NCBI GenBank assembly: GCA_019745975.1
Contig: JAIESQ010000013.1
Location: 1-64,000 of the forward strand
Source of the DNA: Pirellulales bacterium
Lineage (GTDB): Bacteria; Planctomycetota; Planctomycetia; Pirellulales; JAEUIK01
Reading direction: 5' to 3'
Length of the DNA stretch: 64,000 nt
How positions within the stretch are numbered: the first letter of the stretch is position 1; the number at the start of each line of letters is the position of its first letter. The notes under the pieces are model-generated. The model did no database searches, was not told the DNA's origin, and saw only the letters and a program-made list of their open reading frames with translations. Below, in pieces: positions 61,463 through 64,000 of the stretch. The translations under genes were made by a program, and so were the position numbers.

Positions 61463-62374
61463 CTACGCTTCAGGCTGCGGTTGCAAGCCGTGGAGAAAGT
61501 CGGCGGCCTTCGATGCGTGGCTGGCGGCAGAGAAGATGGCCCGCTTGTCGTCTTTCAAGACTTTTAGCCAATGCTCGATGTAGCTGGCGTGGTCGTCGCG
61601 AACCTCGGGCGTGATCTGCAAATCAGCACAGACAAACGCCGAACCCAATTCGGCAACGAGTTCCTCCATCGCGTAGCCTTCGTCGCCCCAGCGTTTACGG
61701 CCGAAGTCGTCGCGGTTGAGGCGGGAGGGGTGCCGCGTCCAGTGCGAGAGCTCATGCACCAGCGTTGCGGCGTGGCTTTCAGCGTCGCGGAAGGTCTCGA
61801 ACGGGGGCATCTGGATACGGTCATCGCCCAGCGTGTAGTAGGCTTGGTTCCCTCCGTAGCGAATCTCCGCCTTGGTGTTGGCGACAAACTGCTCCACGGC
61901 TTCGATGCGCTCCAGCTTCTCCTTGGGCTGCTCGGCGAGCTGGTAGAAGTGCTTGGGGAGTCCCTCGCATTGGTCGGCGGAAAACACGGTGTAGGTCTTG
62001 AGGAAGGGAATCTCCTGTTCGGTCTCCTCGCCGGCGTCGTCCTTGTCCTTCTTTTTGAAGGTCGAAGCGTAGACAACCTGGCTGCCGTGCTCCCCTTTCT
62101 TGACGTGTCCGCCAAGTTCCTGGGCCTGCTTGAACGTCAGCCAGAACGGCGACAAAAAGCCGGAGGTTTCGGCGGTCATCCACAACACAATGACATTGAT
62201 GCCGGAATAGGGCTGGGCGTTGTGACGTAGCGGACGAGAGATACGGCCGGCGGCATGGGTCGCATTCCAGGGCTTGAGCCAGGGCCGGGTTCCCTGCTCA
62301 AGCTGCTCCACGATGCGGTTCGTGATGCTCGTGTAGATGTCTGGTCGTGCCGTGGTGTTGGTCGTGGTAGCCAT
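61463..62374 (-). CDS. ArdC-family antirestriction protein with zincin motif
   Basis: The 303-residue protein begins with the ArdC N-terminal domain (YTSITNRIVEQLEQGTRPWLKPW, identified by IVEQLEQGTRPWLKPW; then PYSGINVIVLW) and ends with a metallopeptidase-like domain carrying HELSH (His207 to His211) and EELVAELGSAF. ArdC proteins are carried by plasmids and protect incoming DNA, probably through the ssDNA-binding N-terminus; the zincin part is conserved. GGAGGAG is well placed before the ATG. It supports assignment of this area to a mobile element. Confidence 0.88.
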   Translation of the reverse strand: MATTTNTTARPDIYTSITNRIVEQLEQGTRPWLKPWNATHAAGRISRPLRHNAQPYSGINVIVLWMTAETSGFLSPFWLTFKQAQELGGHVKKGEHGSQVVYASTFKKKDKDDAGEETEQEIPFLKTYTVFSADQCEGLPKHFYQLAEQPKEKLERIEAVEQFVANTKAEIRYGGNQAYYTLGDDRIQMPPFETFRDAESHAATLVHELSHWTRHPSRLNRDDFGRKRWGDEGYAMEELVAELGSAFVCADLQITPEVRDDHASYIEHWLKVLKDDKRAIFSAASHASKAADFLHGLQPQPEA

Positions 62375-62830
62375 TGTGAAAACTCCTCCCTTGAAATTGG
62401 AAATGCCCCTCTTCGCGGAAACGCGCCCGCGTTTTCTGGCGAAGGGGGGGCGAAGCCCGCAGCCACAGGGGGAGGGCAGTCAAGGACGACCGCCGGTGGG
62501 AGGCGCCCGCCTGCACAAGCGCAGCGCGGAAGGTGGGAAGGAAACCGGAAGGCGGTCGCGTGGCCCCGATCCTTGACGGCCCGGGGGATGTGCCCCCTAA
62601 ACCCGGTTCATGCGAGAAGCACGTCTTCAGCCACCGCAGGTGTCAACGGAAGGCCGAAGGCCGGCGCACCATGCGGGCGGAAGGGGGTTCGTCCGTCAGG
62701 ACCGAAGCGAAGCGCAGCCCGAGAGCACGCGGTCGCCACAGGCGAGGTGCCCTTGGAGGGCCAATTGAAGGCCCAGCCCTGCCTATGAAGCGTTCCCAAA
62801 TACCGGCAGCGCGAACGGCTTGACAGGCTC
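62375..62830. other. Structured G-rich leader upstream of ardC-type gene
   Basis: On the plus strand GTCAAGGA (62479-62486) pairs with TCCTTGAC (62570-62577), and inside it GACCGCC (62488-62494) pairs with GGCGGTC (62551-62557). The enclosed segment 62508-62541 matches 48840-48875 at the other mobile-element leader. No gene is supported. A structured RNA or a transfer-linked DNA site is possible. Confidence 0.45.
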
Positions 62831-63577
62831 TTGAATTACGAGAGGGGAACTTCCGACGGCCGATCCAAGAGTTCGCAGAGCTTCGTCGGAGCACGTAGAC
62901 AAGGATATTCTGGGATCCCGTTCGACCGCCGTCGCGCGCATAGTTCGGGGCGACCGCCGCAGGTTAGCGATGCGGTGCGAAGCGTCGGTCGCGACGGTCT
63001 CGGCGCGCACTTACTGGCTCAGGTCGGTTCGTCATGAGCGAGCAACTGTCAACGCATCTCGGGCCAGGTCTTCGTCTCGAAAAACGGTCATTTCTTAGGA
63101 TTCCGAGAAAACGGTTCGGTTGATGCGACAGCGGCAGGCATGTCGGTGCCGGCTTTCCTTGATGCTTATCAACTCCAGAATAGTGCGGGAGACACTGGCT
63201 ATTGAACCCTTCTTGATTGAGGTCCGAAAACTTCTGGCGACGAACCGTGCAAGGCTAAGCGGTTGGCAATCAACCGACCTCAACGACTTGATTTCCCGGC
63301 CCTCCCAGTTTGTCGCGGCAGTTGTTTGTCGGCCTCTAAGTGAAAAACGATAAAATGATGCATCGCCGCAGGTTGCAATGAACGGCCAATTTGTAGGCGT
63401 GATCGATCACGGAGGATTTTCGACTCAAAATGCGCGCCGGCGTTCTTGGTTGGGATCGTCCACGATACATCGAGAGTTGATGGACGCATTGGCCGATCTC
63501 CGCACTCCGCGAGCGGGCCGGGGATATGCAGCGTATCGTACCTGCAACTTTTCAATGCGCTGGTAAACTAACGAGCG
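62831..63577. other. Gene-poor stretch near the right edge
   Basis: No gene is firmly supported. A frame at 63120-63353 ending ...LISRPSQFVAAVVCRPLSEK has moderate protein-like composition but no start signal and no family match. Otherwise nothing is recognised. Confidence 0.35.
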
Positions 63578-64000
63578 ATGGAAATGTCATCTGTATCGTG
63601 TCGAGACTTGGCCCGTCGATTGCTGGCTGTGGAAGCCGCGAGCAAGATCGAGCCCAATGCGCACCAGCCTGAAGCGGTACGCGTGTGTGAGAAGCTGCGT
63701 ATTTCCCTTACCCGATTAGCCGGTTCAGAAGGCTTCACGTCGCTGTTGCGGCGGGCGCTCACATTGGCCCGCGAGGATGACCCTTTGGTTGAAACCGGGT
63801 CAAGCCCGACGGCTCCCTGGAGGGGCTCGAAGCACGCGCCGTTGATGCGCCGTTCCGACGAATTGCACATAGGGGGCGAGGCCGGCAAACGGCCTGAAGA
63901 TCGTCCCGACCGAGAGCGGCGGGTGGTCGAAGCCATCGCAGAACATTTTCGACTTGCACGACACAGTCAATGCGTCCTTCGCGAAGTTCGGGCAGGACAT
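63578..64000 (+). pseudogene. Decayed planctomycete family protein (VCEKLR type)
   Basis: The frame from ATG 63578 reads CRDLARRLLAVEAAS, then VRVCEKLRISLTRLAGSEGF and SLLRRALTLA. A VCEKLRxxLxxLAGxxGFxSLLxRALxLA block is, from memory, common in planctomycete hypothetical proteins and is usually followed by a VKxDGSLEGL segment. Here that segment (VKPDGSLEGLEARA) is found in another frame from about 63800, indicating a frameshift, and it then meets a stop. A different frame near the edge (ESGGWSKPSQNIFDLHDTVN) also looks coding. The gene is broken or cut by the window end. Confidence 0.45.

Overview
The window looks like chromosome of a planctomycete, most likely near the Pirellulales. Supporting signs are PEP-CTERM exported proteins, an ECF sigma factor overlapping a WD40-type Ser/Thr kinase gene, small membrane proteins beginning with an NPYEGP-type motif, many GTG/TTG starts and dispersed CACTGCTGG hairpin repeats. 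No rRNA or intact tRNA is present, so the assignment rests on protein families and gene style.

Layout. (1) 1-13.3 kb is ordinary chromosome: an exported esterase, small membrane proteins, a site-2 protease, a lipase whose start codon lies inside a MITE-like repeat, fabB/fabA, an AHSA1-type protein with a visible promoter and operator, and a TPR protein. (2) At 13.39 kb a tmRNA-like 3' end fragment marks a probable integration site. (3) 13.4-29.1 kb is a module bounded by two direct copies of a ~185-bp repeat. It carries a periplasmic protein, a Cys-rich exported protein, a response regulator, two carbonic anhydrase/SulP fusions with opposite domain order, a His-rich exported protein, an MgtC-type protein, a P1B-4 metal ATPase and a membrane-bound spermidine-synthase-like protein. 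(4) 29.2-30.9 kb is a split HipBST-type toxin-antitoxin operon behind three operators spaced exactly 71 bp apart. (5) 31.0-43.6 kb is a minus-strand metal-efflux region: ferredoxin, PaaK-like ligase, P1B ATPase with an APC motif and TolC-like protein, plus a second operon with Cys-rich protein, CzcB-like adaptor, CzcA-like RND pump, metal-binding lipoprotein and MerP-like protein. (6) 44.5-52.1 kb and 61.5-62.4 kb are plasmid or mobile-element backbone: Rep-like protein, ribbon-helix-helix protein, ParA, a 256-bp array of 8-bp repeats, small plasmid genes, a DNA methyltransferase, MobF relaxase and an ArdC-type protein. (7) Between the backbone parts, 52.2-61.4 kb holds an acyltransferase, two PEP-CTERM proteins, an ECF sigma factor with its kinase, two LuxR-type HTH proteins and a zinc ribbon. 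(8) The right edge is mostly non-coding and ends in a decayed planctomycete gene family member.

How the genes may work together. The two efflux blocks form an export chain: Cys/His-rich periplasmic proteins bind metal, adaptor and RND pump or P-type ATPases move it, and a TolC-like channel completes the path. The bounded module couples bicarbonate/anion transport and carbonic anhydrase with metal-binding and metal-export proteins. A joint role in carbonate, pH and metal balance is an inference. HipBST and ParA/RHH are stability functions expected on a mobile element.

The observations most worth following are the phased octad array upstream of parA, the HipBST operon with its 71-bp operator ladder, the mirrored carbonic anhydrase/SulP pair, and the MITE that provides the start of the lipase gene. 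All function calls come from reading motifs; no database search was run.
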